This document shows, in pieces, positions 23,929 through 32,126 of a stretch of DNA of 64,000 bases. Source of the stretch: Billgrantia zhangzhouensis. GTDB taxonomy: Bacteria > Pseudomonadota > Gammaproteobacteria > Pseudomonadales > Halomonadaceae. A program made the translations under genes and the position numbers. The notes under the pieces are model-generated. The model searched no databases. It was given only the letters and a program-made list of their open reading frames with translations, and was not told where the DNA came from. Position 1 is the stretch's first letter; every line of letters starts with the position of its first letter. The DNA lies in contig NZ_JABFTT010000012.1 in NCBI RefSeq assembly GCF_021404465.1, positions 1-64,000 of the forward strand. Direction: 5' to 3'.

Positions 23929-24864
23929 ATGCCCATCAATGAAAAAACCAGTGTTGGAAACATCCTTATCCTTGGAGCCGGTCAGCTCGGCATGCAAGTG
24001 ATCAAAAACATGGCATCCAGGGTCAGCCCTGACAGTGTCCGCGTCCTTGTAGAACCTGGCTTCACCACATCGCCGGATAAGTACAAGGAAGAAGCGACGG
24101 AAGAGCTCGGTAAGCTTGGGGTAGAGATCTTACCCTTCGATCTGTCCGACGGCACTGAGGCGAGCCTTGCCGAATTGTTTGCAGAGTTTCATACGGTCAT
24201 CTGCTGTACGGGTTTCGCGGCAGGAGCCGGCACACAGATGAAGGTTACGCATGCGGTTTTAGCCGCTGGAGTCAATAGGTATTTCCCCTGGCAGTTCGGG
24301 GTCGATTACGACATCGTTGGAAAAGGAAGTGGCCAACCTGTATGGGATGAGCAATACGAGGTGAGGAAACTATTGCGCTCGCAGGAAGCAACCGAATGGG
24401 TCATCGTCTCGACAGGAATGTTTACGAGCTTCCTGTTCGAGCCTGACTTCGGTGTCGTTGACCTGGAAACCGGCACCGTCCGCGCACTCGGAAGCTGGGA
24501 TACGCGTGTCACCGTCACGACTCCCAAAGATATCGGCCTTCTGACGACCGAGATATACCTTGAAGAGCCTCGCATTCGCAACGAAGTGGTCTTCGTGGCA
24601 GGAGATACCCTCTCATACGGCCAACTGGCTATGATCGTCGAAGAGGCAACGGGAAAGGCCGTCAAGCGCGTTGCGTTATCCCTTGAAGAGCTCGATGAGC
24701 AACTCTCTCAGTCGCCGGATGATGTCATGCTTCGCTACCGCAAGGCATTTGCTCTCGGTACAGGCATGTGGTGGGAAAAATCAAAAACGTATAATCATGC
24801 AAAAGGCATTTACACTGTCGATGTGAGAGCATGGCTCCATCGTCATTTGCGAGATAAGCGCTGA
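23929..24864 (+). CDS. NmrA-like/isoflavone-reductase-like NAD(P)-binding protein
   Basis: A 311-aa atypical short-chain reductase. The dinucleotide motif is GAGQLGMQV (residues 17-25); TVICCTGFAAG and AGVNRYFPWQFGVDYD are typical for the isoflavone reductase/NmrA group. It may reduce an aromatic alcohol or aldehyde, or sense NAD(P). GGAGAGG precedes the ATG. It diverges from the aldo-keto reductase gene. Confidence 0.78.
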   Translation: MPINEKTSVGNILILGAGQLGMQVIKNMASRVSPDSVRVLVEPGFTTSPDKYKEEATEELGKLGVEILPFDLSDGTEASLAELFAEFHTVICCTGFAAGAGTQMKVTHAVLAAGVNRYFPWQFGVDYDIVGKGSGQPVWDEQYEVRKLLRSQEATEWVIVSTGMFTSFLFEPDFGVVDLETGTVRALGSWDTRVTVTTPKDIGLLTTEIYLEEPRIRNEVVFVAGDTLSYGQLAMIVEEATGKAVKRVALSLEELDEQLSQSPDDVMLRYRKAFALGTGMWWEKSKTYNHAKGIYTVDVRAWLHRHLRDKR

Positions 24865-24897
24865 CCATCATTTTGAAGCAACAGGAAACTTGCAACC

Positions 24898-24923
24898 GTA
24901 TGGGGCCATCCGTGGCCCCATAC
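24898..24923 (+). terminator. Perfect 11-bp hairpin after the NmrA-like gene
   Basis: Arms gtatggggcca and tggccccatac with a tccg loop. The following bases (ggcattta) are not a T-tract, so termination would be weak or rho-aided. The right arm is part of the direct repeat. Confidence 0.5.
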
Positions 24924-24964
24924 GGCATTTAGCATGCCTTGCCGAGAGTGCCGAGAGTGTCAGT
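24915..24964 (+). repeat. Direct repeat, right copy, with 9-bp tandem duplication
   Basis: Second copy of the 21735-21775 repeat. It differs by four substitutions near the left end and by a tandem duplication of gccgagagt. The pair flanks a 3.1-kb block containing three genes. Confidence 0.7.
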
Positions 24965-24968
24965 GCGG

Positions 24969-25376
24969 CTACGCCAGTATCTCGTTGAACTCCAGCACGT
25001 TGCGGTCGGGGTCGCGGATGAAGCAGACGCTGCGACGTCCGTGGCCCATGGTGACCGGTCCTTCGGTAATCTCGATCTCCTCGCGTGCCAGCCAGACTAC
25101 CAGTTCGTCCATGCTCTCGACGATGAAAGCGGCGTGGGTGTAGCCAGGCCGTTTGATCGGCGCGTCCAGCAGCACGTTGCCTACTTCGGCGGGCTCGCCG
25201 TTGTAGATCAGGTGAATGCGCAGGCCGGTGGGGTGCACGAGCCCGCAGGCCTTGGCCTCGGGGGCGAACTCCTCGGGATCGCGCAGGAAACCCAGCTTGG
25301 CGTAGAAGGCTTCGGCGATGGCGAGATCGGTGACGCGAATACCGATATGGTCGAGGCGTAGGGTGTCGAAACGCAT
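24969..25376 (-). CDS. VOC-family (glyoxalase/dioxygenase fold) protein
   Basis: A 135-aa protein with two beta-alpha-beta-beta-beta modules. Metal-ligand positions are visible in LDHIGIRVTDL (His), GYTHAAFIV (His) and DPDRNVLEFNE (Glu). The arrangement is that of glyoxalase I-like lyases and small thiol transferases. The stop codon is 5 bases from the repeat on its right side. It lies 30 bases after a glutathione transferase gene on the same strand, which suggests joint detoxification of electrophiles. Confidence 0.82.
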   Translation of the reverse strand: MRFDTLRLDHIGIRVTDLAIAEAFYAKLGFLRDPEEFAPEAKACGLVHPTGLRIHLIYNGEPAEVGNVLLDAPIKRPGYTHAAFIVESMDELVVWLAREEIEITEGPVTMGHGRRSVCFIRDPDRNVLEFNEILA

Positions 25377-25406
25377 GGTGATGGCTCCTGGTGGAAAGGG
25401 GATGGT

Positions 25407-26021
25407 TCAGGCCTCGAGCCCGGCGCGGGTGCGCTGGAAGGGGACGAAACCGGGCAGGCTTTCGATCTGGCGCAGCCAGGCCCGCACGCTCGGGTAGCCG
25501 GAGAGGTCCACGTTGCCCTCGGGGGCACGTTCGACGTAGCTGTAGAGCGCGACGTCGGCGATGGTGGGCTGTGCCGTACCGGCGATCCAGCGCTGGCCTT
25601 CCAGCGTCTTTTCCATCACGGTGAGGGTGGCGTGGGCACGCTCGATCACCTCTTCGGCACGGAAGGGTGCGCCGAATACGGTGATCAGCCGGGCGGCGCA
25701 GGCGCCGTAGGCGATCTTGCCGGCCGCCACAGAGAGCCAGCGCTGCACCCGCGCCTCGTCGGCGGGCTCGGTCGGCAGCCAATGAGAAGGGCCGATCTTC
25801 CTGGCCACGTAGACGAGAATCGCCAGCGAATCGGCGATGACGGTGCCGTCGTCGTCGAGCACCGGCACTTCGCCGAAGGCGTTGAGGGCGAGAAATTCCG
25901 GCTGCTTGTGGGCGCCGGCGGCGAGATCGACTTCGATCAGCTCATGCTCGACCCCGGCGAGGGAGAGGAACAGCGCGGCGCGATGCGCGTGGCCTGAGAG
26001 TGGGAAATGGTAGAGCTTCAT
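25407..26021 (-). CDS. Glutathione S-transferase family protein
   Basis: A 204-aa GST. The thioredoxin-like N-domain starts [19 protein letters not shown] and carries the glutathione-binding segment [20 protein letters not shown]; the helical C-domain follows from about 90, with [20 protein letters not shown] at 26021 follows the AGGACAATCCC region. It is the first gene of a GST-VOC pair and diverges from a LysR gene that is the likely regulator. Confidence 0.9.
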   Translation of the reverse strand: MKLYHFPLSGHAHRAALFLSLAGVEHELIEVDLAAGAHKQPEFLALNAFGEVPVLDDDGTVIADSLAILVYVARKIGPSHWLPTEPADEARVQRWLSVAAGKIAYGACAARLITVFGAPFRAEEVIERAHATLTVMEKTLEGQRWIAGTAQPTIADVALYSYVERAPEGNVDLSGYPSVRAWLRQIESLPGFVPFQRTRAGLEA

Positions 26022-26162
26022 GGGATTGTCCTCGGGGTTCTTATCTGTCTTTCGCATTCTGGCTCTCGCCCTTGGTTGAGAGAATCCGTCAAAATCGCAC
26101 TTTATCATTGCGGTTTTCGACGATAATGCTCGGTGGCGGGCTGGCGAGGGCGAGGAGGCGCG

Positions 26163-27050
26163 ATGGACAGGCTGCGAACGCTGAGAACCTTCATCTGCGT
26201 CGCGGAGCAGCAGAGCTTTGCCGAGGCGGGGCGGCGGCTGAGCATGTCGCCCACCACCGTGACGCGGACCATCGCGGCGCTGGAGGCGAGCCTGGGGGCT
26301 CGGCTGCTGATGCGCACCACGCGCAGCGTCCGGCTGACCGAGGAGGGTGAGCTGTTTCTGGCGCGATGCCGGGCAGGGCTCGCCGAGATCGACGAGGCGG
26401 TCGACAGCGTTCGGGGCGGCCGCTCGACGCCGCGCGGCACCCTGACGGTAACGGCGCCGGTCATGTTCGGCCGGCGGCATGTGCTGCCGGTGGTGACCGA
26501 GTTGCTGCGGCAGTATCCCGAGCTGCAGGTCAGGCTGCTGTTGCTGGATCGGGTGGTGCGCTTGGTGGAGGAGGGGATCGATGTTGCCGTGCGTATCGCC
26601 GAACTGCCGGACAGCTCGCTGCACATGCTGAGAATCGGCCAGGTGCGGCGGGTACTGAGCGCAAGCCCGGCCTATCTCGCCGCGCGGGGCAGGCCGACAT
26701 CCCTGTCCGATCTGCGCGAGCATGATCTGATTCTGATCGAGGATGAGGCCGTGTCGTATCGTGGGCTGGGCGTCGACGATGTTCGGCGTTCCGGGCGCTC
26801 CGCCAGGCTATCGGTCAACCACATGGACGCCGCCATCGCCGCTGCGGTCGCCGGGCTCGGCGTGGTGCGCACGCTCTCTTACCAGGTCGCCGAGGAGGTC
26901 GCGGCGGGGCGGCTCGAGACCCTCCTGAGCGACGACACCGCTCCCGCGTTGCCCATCTCACTGCTGTTCCAGAGCGGTCGCCGGGACCACCCGAACGTGC
27001 GCGCCTTCATCGATGCCGCTAGGCAGCACTTGCAGGGGGTATCGCTGTAG
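26163..27050 (+). CDS. LysR-family transcriptional regulator
   Basis: A 295-aa LTTR with N-terminal HTH ([39 protein letters not shown]) and a complete effector domain. The ATG at 26163 follows GAGGAGG closely. It is divergent from the GST-VOC pair with 141 bases between, the classical LTTR arrangement. Confidence 0.9.
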   Translation: MDRLRTLRTFICVAEQQSFAEAGRRLSMSPTTVTRTIAALEASLGARLLMRTTRSVRLTEEGELFLARCRAGLAEIDEAVDSVRGGRSTPRGTLTVTAPVMFGRRHVLPVVTELLRQYPELQVRLLLLDRVVRLVEEGIDVAVRIAELPDSSLHMLRIGQVRRVLSASPAYLAARGRPTSLSDLREHDLILIEDEAVSYRGLGVDDVRRSGRSARLSVNHMDAAIAAAVAGLGVVRTLSYQVAEEVAAGRLETLLSDDTAPALPISLLFQSGRRDHPNVRAFIDAARQHLQGVSL

Positions 27051-27100
27051 CGGTGCGGTGGCAATGCCGCGCGGATCACGGGCTGGACGAACAGCAAGCC

Positions 27101-27679
27101 TCAGGGCAGTAGCTTCCTGATCAACTCCTCCCGCTCCATCTCGAGCATTTCCCCCAGTATCGGGTCTTCCGCCGGGGCCTCACTGGCCTGCCATTCCAGC
27201 AATAGCGCTTCGGCCTGGGGCGAGCCGGCCAGACGGGCTGCCAGGATGTGGTTGGCCTTCGGGCGGTCATCCGGCTCGCCGGCCATCACGTAGGCGGCTT
27301 CCACCTCCGCATAGCACGCCAAGGCATCGTCCGTGGCTCCTTCCAGACGCTCGTGCACCATGCAGCGCAGCAGCATGCCTCCCTTGTGCAATCCCTCTTC
27401 GTGAAGTTCATCCAGGTCGCGCCTGGCTTCCTCGTAGCGGCCCAGGCCGGAAAGCAGGTTGGCGCGGTGACTGCGCAGTTCGGTGTTGTCGGGGTGGCGC
27501 TCCAGTCCCTCGTTGTAGATCGCCAGCGCGTTTTCGAGCCGCTGCGTATCGCCACTGGCTTCCATCAGCGCGGCACCGGCTCGCTCCAGATAGTGCGCCG
27601 GCGGCTCGCCGCTGGCTGGCGAGCAGGCGGCAAGCAGTAGGGTGACGAATACGACCCTGCCAGTCTTCGGTAAGCTCAT
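27101..27679 (-). CDS. TPR-repeat lipoprotein
   Basis: A 192-aa predicted lipoprotein. The signal peptide ends in a lipobox LLAAC (Cys19), and the mature part holds TPR-like helices (ALAIYNEGLERHPDN, YEEARRDLDELHEEG and a third around ALACYAEVEAAY). It is probably anchored in the outer membrane, facing the periplasm. Function is unknown. It is convergent with the LysR gene. Confidence 0.75.
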   Translation of the reverse strand: MSLPKTGRVVFVTLLLAACSPASGEPPAHYLERAGAALMEASGDTQRLENALAIYNEGLERHPDNTELRSHRANLLSGLGRYEEARRDLDELHEEGLHKGGMLLRCMVHERLEGATDDALACYAEVEAAYVMAGEPDDRPKANHILAARLAGSPQAEALLLEWQASEAPAEDPILGEMLEMEREELIRKLLP

Positions 27680-27854
27680 CCTCAATCCCTCGGTCGTTCT
27701 CCCTATTGAAATTCATTATTGTTCGCCTGGAGCGCTGGGTCATGAATGAGCGAGGGGTTGAGATATGGCTTACAACAATTTCAGCCAAGGCTTACAAGGG
27801 CCCGTTCGCGATGGCCGCGGCTTATCTCAAGCGATGTACGAGCAAAGATAGAGC

Positions 27855-27869
27855 TAGACGACTGGTCTA
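27855..27869. promoter_or_regulatory. NemR-type operator before the TetR gene
   Basis: Palindrome TAGAC-gactg-GTCTA, 20 bases before the regulator ATG. It matches the E. coli NemR box (TAGACCnnnnGGTCTA) closely. A second copy precedes the DJ-1 family gene, so autoregulation and joint control are likely. Confidence 0.75.
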
Positions 27870-27889
27870 ATTGGATGTATGGTTGCCTC

Positions 27890-28492
27890 ATGAGCGCTTC
27901 CACGACCGAAACCAACGATGTCCGCGAGAGCATTCTTGCCAATGGCCAGCGAATCATGGCCGGTAAGGGCTTTTCCGCCGTTGGCATCAACGAGATTCTG
28001 ACTGCTTCTGGTGTTCCGAAGGGGTCGTTCTATCACTACTTCGGCTCGAAGGACGCCTTTGGGGAAGCTCTGCTCGAAAGTTACTTCGAGGACTATCTGG
28101 CCGATCTGGATGCCACGTTGAGCGCGCCGGGCCTGAATATGGCCCAGCGGCTGATGGGCTACTGGCAAAACTGGCAGGAGATGCAGTCCTCTCTGGACTG
28201 TCAGGGCAAGTGTCTGACGGTGAAGCTGGGCGCGGAAGTTGCCGACCTGTCGGAAACCATGCGTCTGGCGCTCAAGCGTGGAACGGCCGGTATCATCGAT
28301 CGCCTGGCACGTGCTATCGAAGCCGGTGTGGTAGAAGGCTCGCTGTCCGTCGATGATACGCCCGATGCCGCAGCACAGAGCCTCTACCATTTATGGCTAG
28401 GTGCCAGCGTGATGGTAAAGGTCGCCCGCAATACCCAGCCTTTCGAGATGGCCATGCGGACCACTCGGCAGATTCTGCATCTTCCCTACTGA
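27890..28492 (+). CDS. TetR-family regulator, NemR-like
   Basis: A 200-aa repressor. The HTH (residues 12-60) reads VGINEILTASGVPKGSFYHYF. The stretch SLDCQGKCLTVKLGAEVADL places cysteines at 104 and 108, close to the redox-sensing Cys106 of E. coli NemR, which responds to bleach, quinones and methylglyoxal. ATG at 27890 was chosen because the NemR-type operator lies just upstream; a longer frame has no start signal. It likely derepresses the DJ-1 family gene under electrophile stress. The specificity is inferred from operator and Cys pattern. Confidence 0.82.
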   Translation: MSASTTETNDVRESILANGQRIMAGKGFSAVGINEILTASGVPKGSFYHYFGSKDAFGEALLESYFEDYLADLDATLSAPGLNMAQRLMGYWQNWQEMQSSLDCQGKCLTVKLGAEVADLSETMRLALKRGTAGIIDRLARAIEAGVVEGSLSVDDTPDAAAQSLYHLWLGASVMVKVARNTQPFEMAMRTTRQILHLPY

Positions 28493-28548
28493 CCGGAAGG
28501 AAGGATGCAGCCGCACTTCTCAGGAGGTGCATTTCTATGTTCACTTTA

Positions 28549-28563
28549 TAGACGACCGGTCTA
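28549..28563. promoter_or_regulatory. NemR-type operator before the DJ-1/PfpI gene
   Basis: Palindrome TAGAC-gaccg-GTCTA, 34 bases before the ATG. It differs from the first copy at one base in the spacer. Confidence 0.75.
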
Positions 28564-28596
28564 ATTTATTTCTTATTCTCGGCTTGGAGAAACAGC

Positions 28597-29289
28597 ATGA
28601 AAGTTCTGATGGTTTTGACCTCGCATGATCAACTCGGCAACACTGGCCGCAAGACCGGCTTCTGGCTTGAGGAACTGGCCGCTCCTTATTATGTCTTCAA
28701 GAATGCCGGTGCCGAGATCGTACTGGCCTCGCCCAAGGGTGGCCAACCGCCGCTCGATCCCAAGAGCAACGAGCCGGATTTCCAGAGCGACGACACCCGC
28801 CGCTTCGAGGCCGATGCGCAGGCGATGGCTCAACTGGCTGAGACCGTGCGCCTGGATAGCGTGAATCAAGCCGACTTCGATGCGGTGTTCTATCCGGGCG
28901 GCCACGGTCCGCTATGGGATTTGGCCGAGGACGGGCACTCGATCGCATTGATCGAATCCTTCCTCGTCGCGTGCAAGCCGGTAGCGCTGGTTTGCCATGC
29001 GCCGGGCGTGTTGCGTCATGTCAAGAAGCCCGATGGCCGACCGCTGGTAGAAGGCAAGCAAGTCACCGGCTTCACCAACACCGAGGAAGCGGCGGTAGAG
29101 CTTACCGAGGTGGTGCCGTTCCTGGTCGAAGACGAACTCAAGGCCAAGGGCGGCAATTTCTCCCGCGGAGATGACTGGGCACCCTATGTCGTCAGCGACG
29201 ATCTGCTGATTACTGGCCAGAACCCGGCGTCTTCGACCCCGGTTGCGGAACTGCTGCTCGAGCAGCTGGGCGCGAGAAACTCCCCTTGA
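28597..29289 (+). CDS. DJ-1/PfpI family protein (possible glyoxalase III/chaperone)
   Basis: A 230-aa class I glutamine-amidotransferase-like protein. The nucleophile elbow is LVCHAPGVL with Cys133 followed by His; the conserved Glu lies at 25 (GFWLEELAAPY); FYPGGHGPLWDL completes the pocket. The size and TGFWLEE segment resemble Hsp31-type and fungal DJ-1 proteins that convert methylglyoxal to lactate without glutathione. Control by a NemR-type repressor supports a carbonyl-stress role. Confidence 0.87.
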   Translation: MKVLMVLTSHDQLGNTGRKTGFWLEELAAPYYVFKNAGAEIVLASPKGGQPPLDPKSNEPDFQSDDTRRFEADAQAMAQLAETVRLDSVNQADFDAVFYPGGHGPLWDLAEDGHSIALIESFLVACKPVALVCHAPGVLRHVKKPDGRPLVEGKQVTGFTNTEEAAVELTEVVPFLVEDELKAKGGNFSRGDDWAPYVVSDDLLITGQNPASSTPVAELLLEQLGARNSP

Positions 29290-29436
29290 GTGACTAGGCG
29301 GTGATAACCGCGGGCGTGTGGCCAACCCGGCGAGATGAATATCTACGCCTGGTTGGCACGCTCGCATGCGAAGGACGCGACATCGGATGTCTGGCCTTCG
29401 CATCCTCTTCGATGATGCCCCGTGGGCGCAACGCGT

Positions 29437-29482
29437 CGCGCTTCGGCGGCGCCTGGAACAGGCGGCCGTATTCCCGCGTGAA
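29437..29482 (-). pseudogene. AraC-family C-terminal remnant
   Basis: A 35-base stretch (29439-29473) is identical to the C-terminal coding part of the AraC gene at 34934-34968. On the minus strand it encodes FTREYGRLFQAPPKRDA, the end of an AraC DNA-binding domain. Nothing else of that gene is present. It could be debris of a lost paralogue or of a local duplication. Confidence 0.65.
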
Positions 29483-29566
29483 GGATGCTATGGGAAATGA
29501 AGGCGCGGGCGCGTGGGCAACGGCTCGCCAGTGGTCAGGTGCGAACCACTGTCAGAAGAATTCGGC

Positions 29567-29935
29567 TCAAGAACACTCTAGTAAACTATTGATCTCAATA
29601 TCGATAGAGTTCTCTGCTACGACCCGGACGGGATAGCCGAATGCCTTGCCCAGTGGGGCCAAGGCGACACGCAGGGATAGCGCAACGGTTGGGTTCGTAA
29701 CGACGACGATGCTACCTGCGCACACTTGCTTGAGTCGTTCACGGTTACGTTTGAGCCACAAGACGGCGCGCTTTCTCTCTTCTTGAGCGGCTTCCTGCCC
29801 CTTGCCCGGTACCTCGCGCGTCAGCAGGACGAAACGGTCGCCTTGGTGCAGTAAGCCATCCAGTTCCGATTCCCAGTTGGAAGATCCAACAGAAGATACC
29901 CAAACCCTTGGAAAGTGGCTGGTGTCGATATGCAT
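29567..29935 (-). CDS. Conserved hypothetical protein
   Basis: A 122-aa protein (MHIDTSHFPRVWVSSVG start). The central part is helix-rich and charged (EERKRAVLWLKRNRERLKQ) and is followed by a hydrophobic strand VVVTNPTVALSLRVA. It recalls a family of small proteins of unknown role with a STAS/SpoIIAA-like fold, but I am not sure. GGAGGGG lies before the ATG. It is 24 bases after a TetR gene on the same strand and may be co-transcribed with it. Confidence 0.55.
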   Translation of the reverse strand: MHIDTSHFPRVWVSSVGSSNWESELDGLLHQGDRFVLLTREVPGKGQEAAQEERKRAVLWLKRNRERLKQVCAGSIVVVTNPTVALSLRVALAPLGKAFGYPVRVVAENSIDIEINSLLECS

Positions 29936-29959
29936 ATGACCCCCTCTGGAGGATTGCAG

Positions 29960-30610
29960 TCAAGGATGAGCTGCGGCGATTCGTTGCTTGATTCCTGCGA
30001 TGAGCAAGTCTAGGCCAGTCTCAAAACGAGCATTGAAATTCTCTGAAAAGATCGCTTCGCGTGCGGCCCAGCTGTATGGGTATTTTTCTCGCGCCGAGTC
30101 GAGGAAAGCTTGCTTGCGTGCAGCCAGGTCCAGAGTGCTTTCGGGACCCAGTGCTTGCTCCTCCATCACGAGGCCCAGCACATAGTAGGTCACGGTGAAA
30201 CTGGAGGTGGCGGCGAGTTCCGCATCTGCCCCCGCTTGCATAAAGGCGGAGATCATGGCTTCGCCAGTGCGCAACACGTTGTCGGTAACGACATAGGTGC
30301 CGGCGAATACTCGTGCGCCATCGCGGTGCTGCAACAGAGCGAGTCGAAGTTCTACGGCGACTTGTCGAACGCGTTCCTCCCATGGCTGTCCTTCAGGTAG
30401 ATCCCGTGCCACAGCGTCAACCAGGGCATCGGCCATTCCATTGATAAGCGACTGTTTATTCTCGAAGTGCCAATACAACGAAGGGGCTTGTATCTGGAGC
30501 GCTTGTGCCAGCTTGCGCATCGTCAGTCCTTCAATCCCATACCGATCGAGCAGCGCCAGTGCGGTCCCAATGACCTTGGTGCGTTCGATTCTAGGTGCCT
30601 TTGTCGCCAT
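29960..30610 (-). CDS. TetR-family repressor (TetR_C type) of the adjacent efflux operon
   Basis: A 216-aa repressor. The HTH reads YGIEGLTMRKLAQALQIQAPSLYWHFENK, the form found in tetracycline-repressor relatives, and the helical ligand domain is of the TetR_C type. It is divergent from an outer-membrane factor/EmrA/EmrB-type operon. Two near-identical palindromes in the 85-base gap are its probable operators, overlapping both promoters. Confidence 0.88.
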   Translation of the reverse strand: MATKAPRIERTKVIGTALALLDRYGIEGLTMRKLAQALQIQAPSLYWHFENKQSLINGMADALVDAVARDLPEGQPWEERVRQVAVELRLALLQHRDGARVFAGTYVVTDNVLRTGEAMISAFMQAGADAELAATSSFTVTYYVLGLVMEEQALGPESTLDLAARKQAFLDSAREKYPYSWAAREAIFSENFNARFETGLDLLIAGIKQRIAAAHP

Positions 30611-30628
30611 GTTCTTTCTCTTCGAGGG

Positions 30629-30656
30629 TTGACATCTAACACTGTTAGTTTAGCAT
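30629..30656 (+). promoter_or_regulatory. Promoter of the efflux operon
   Basis: TTGACA at 30629-30634 and TAGCAT at 30651-30656 with 16 bp between. The spacer contains the first TetR palindrome. On the minus strand, TTGTTA and TAAACT with 17 bp between (about 30647-30675) could serve the repressor gene. Confidence 0.5.
30636..30648. promoter_or_regulatory. TetR operator O1
   Basis: Palindrome ctaacactgttag, lying in the spacer of the efflux promoter. Confidence 0.75.
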
Positions 30657-30668
30657 GTAGCCTGTCGA

Positions 30669-30681
30669 CTAACAATGTTAG
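30669..30681. promoter_or_regulatory. TetR operator O2
   Basis: Palindrome ctaacaatgttag, 33 bp from O1, lying 15 bases before the start of the outer-membrane gene and over the probable -35 of the repressor gene. Confidence 0.75.
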
Positions 30682-30695
30682 ATTGGTGCTGATAA

Positions 30696-32120
30696 ATGAG
30701 ATACCTCTGGAGCCTGGTATTCGTAGTTGCGCTTTCGGGCTGCGCCAGCATGGGGGATGTAGGTAATCCTCGAGCCACTTTGCATACCCCCGAATCACTT
30801 GGGGCCATGGATACGGGGTGGCATCGGCCATCACCGCATTGGTGGGGGCGTTATCATGATCCCGGGCTGAATGCGTTGATTGATCAGGCGCTTTCCCAGA
30901 GCCCTGACATACGGTTGGCTCAAATACGCGTGTCACAAGCGGCTGCGGTCGTTGATCAAGCCGGTGCGGAACGTGGTCCCAAGGTGGATGGAAGTGCCCG
31001 TGCAACGCGGAAACGCTATGCAGAGCAATACGATGCCGACGCGCCTTTGGCGGGGCACTATGGATCGGCTTATGTCCTTGGAGCTGAAGCCCGCTATACC
31101 TTCGATTTCTGGGGACGCCAGCGCGCGGCCTTGAACGTAGCGCTGGGCGAAACGGCAGCACGGCTGGCCGAGGCGCAAGATGCCAAGGTTTTGCTCACCA
31201 GCCAGATTGTCAAAAGTTGGCTTGAACTATCCAGGCTGCTGGAGTTGAGGACGTTAACCGAGGACGCACTCGAGATGCGCACTCGGGCTCTTCGTATTGT
31301 CGAGTCCCGAGTTCGGGAAGGGCTCGACACGGAGGTTGAACGCTGGCAAGCCGAGGGCGAACTGCTCGCTACGGAACGCGACATCGCCGAGCTTGATGAA
31401 TGGATCGGCTTGCAGCGAAATACGTTGGCAACCTTGGCGGGGTTGCCGATGGATGCGTTGGTCGATGCGGTGCCAAACGTTGAGCCAACACGGCACTCCC
31501 TGCCATCGTCAATACCTGCTGAATTGATTGGCCAGCGTGCCGATGTGGTGGCGGCGCGTTGGCGAGTGGAGGTTGCCACTCAGGGCGTTGAAGCGGCCAA
31601 AGCCAATTTTTATCCCAATATCAACTTGCGCGCTTTCGCCGGCTTGGCTCGACAAGGCCTATCCGTGGGCCTGTCCGACTGGTTGGATGCAGGTAGCCGC
31701 ACTTACAGCATTGAGCCCGCCATCAGCCTGCCTATTTTCGACGCTGGCCGGTTGCGTGCACAACTAAAAGCGCAAGCGTCGGAGCTTGATGCCGCAGTTG
31801 AAACCTACAACCAAGCGTTGCTGACGGCTATCCGTGATGTGTCGAATCAGTTGGTCTCGTTGGGTGCGCTGGAACCACAAGCTCGAGCTCAGGAGCGAAC
31901 CCTGACTGCCAGGCTCGCCGCATTCGATCTCGCCGAGCGGCAGTACGCGTCTGGCTTGACTGACTATCTGACCGTGCTGAATGCCCGAAACGCCTTACTT
32001 CAGGCACGTAAGAAGCAAGCGGATATAAGGTCGCGAGCCTTGGTGCTTGACGCCGAACTCCACCGCGCTCTGGGCGGCGGTTTCGATACCTCGAACGCAA
32101 ACATGAATTTCACGGGGTGA
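30696..32120 (+). CDS. Outer-membrane efflux lipoprotein (NodT/OprM type)
   Basis: A 474-aa TolC-like channel. It has a lipobox (ALSGC, Cys16) and two OEP repeats (PDIRLAQIRVSQAAAVVDQAGA; GQRADVVAARWRVEVATQGVEAAKA, NFYPNINLRAFAGL). It forms the trimeric exit duct of the pump. First gene of the operon; the adaptor gene begins 6 bases after it. Confidence 0.9.
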   Translation: MRYLWSLVFVVALSGCASMGDVGNPRATLHTPESLGAMDTGWHRPSPHWWGRYHDPGLNALIDQALSQSPDIRLAQIRVSQAAAVVDQAGAERGPKVDGSARATRKRYAEQYDADAPLAGHYGSAYVLGAEARYTFDFWGRQRAALNVALGETAARLAEAQDAKVLLTSQIVKSWLELSRLLELRTLTEDALEMRTRALRIVESRVREGLDTEVERWQAEGELLATERDIAELDEWIGLQRNTLATLAGLPMDALVDAVPNVEPTRHSLPSSIPAELIGQRADVVAARWRVEVATQGVEAAKANFYPNINLRAFAGLARQGLSVGLSDWLDAGSRTYSIEPAISLPIFDAGRLRAQLKAQASELDAAVETYNQALLTAIRDVSNQLVSLGALEPQARAQERTLTARLAAFDLAERQYASGLTDYLTVLNARNALLQARKKQADIRSRALVLDAELHRALGGGFDTSNANMNFTG

Positions 32121-32126
32121 GTCATC

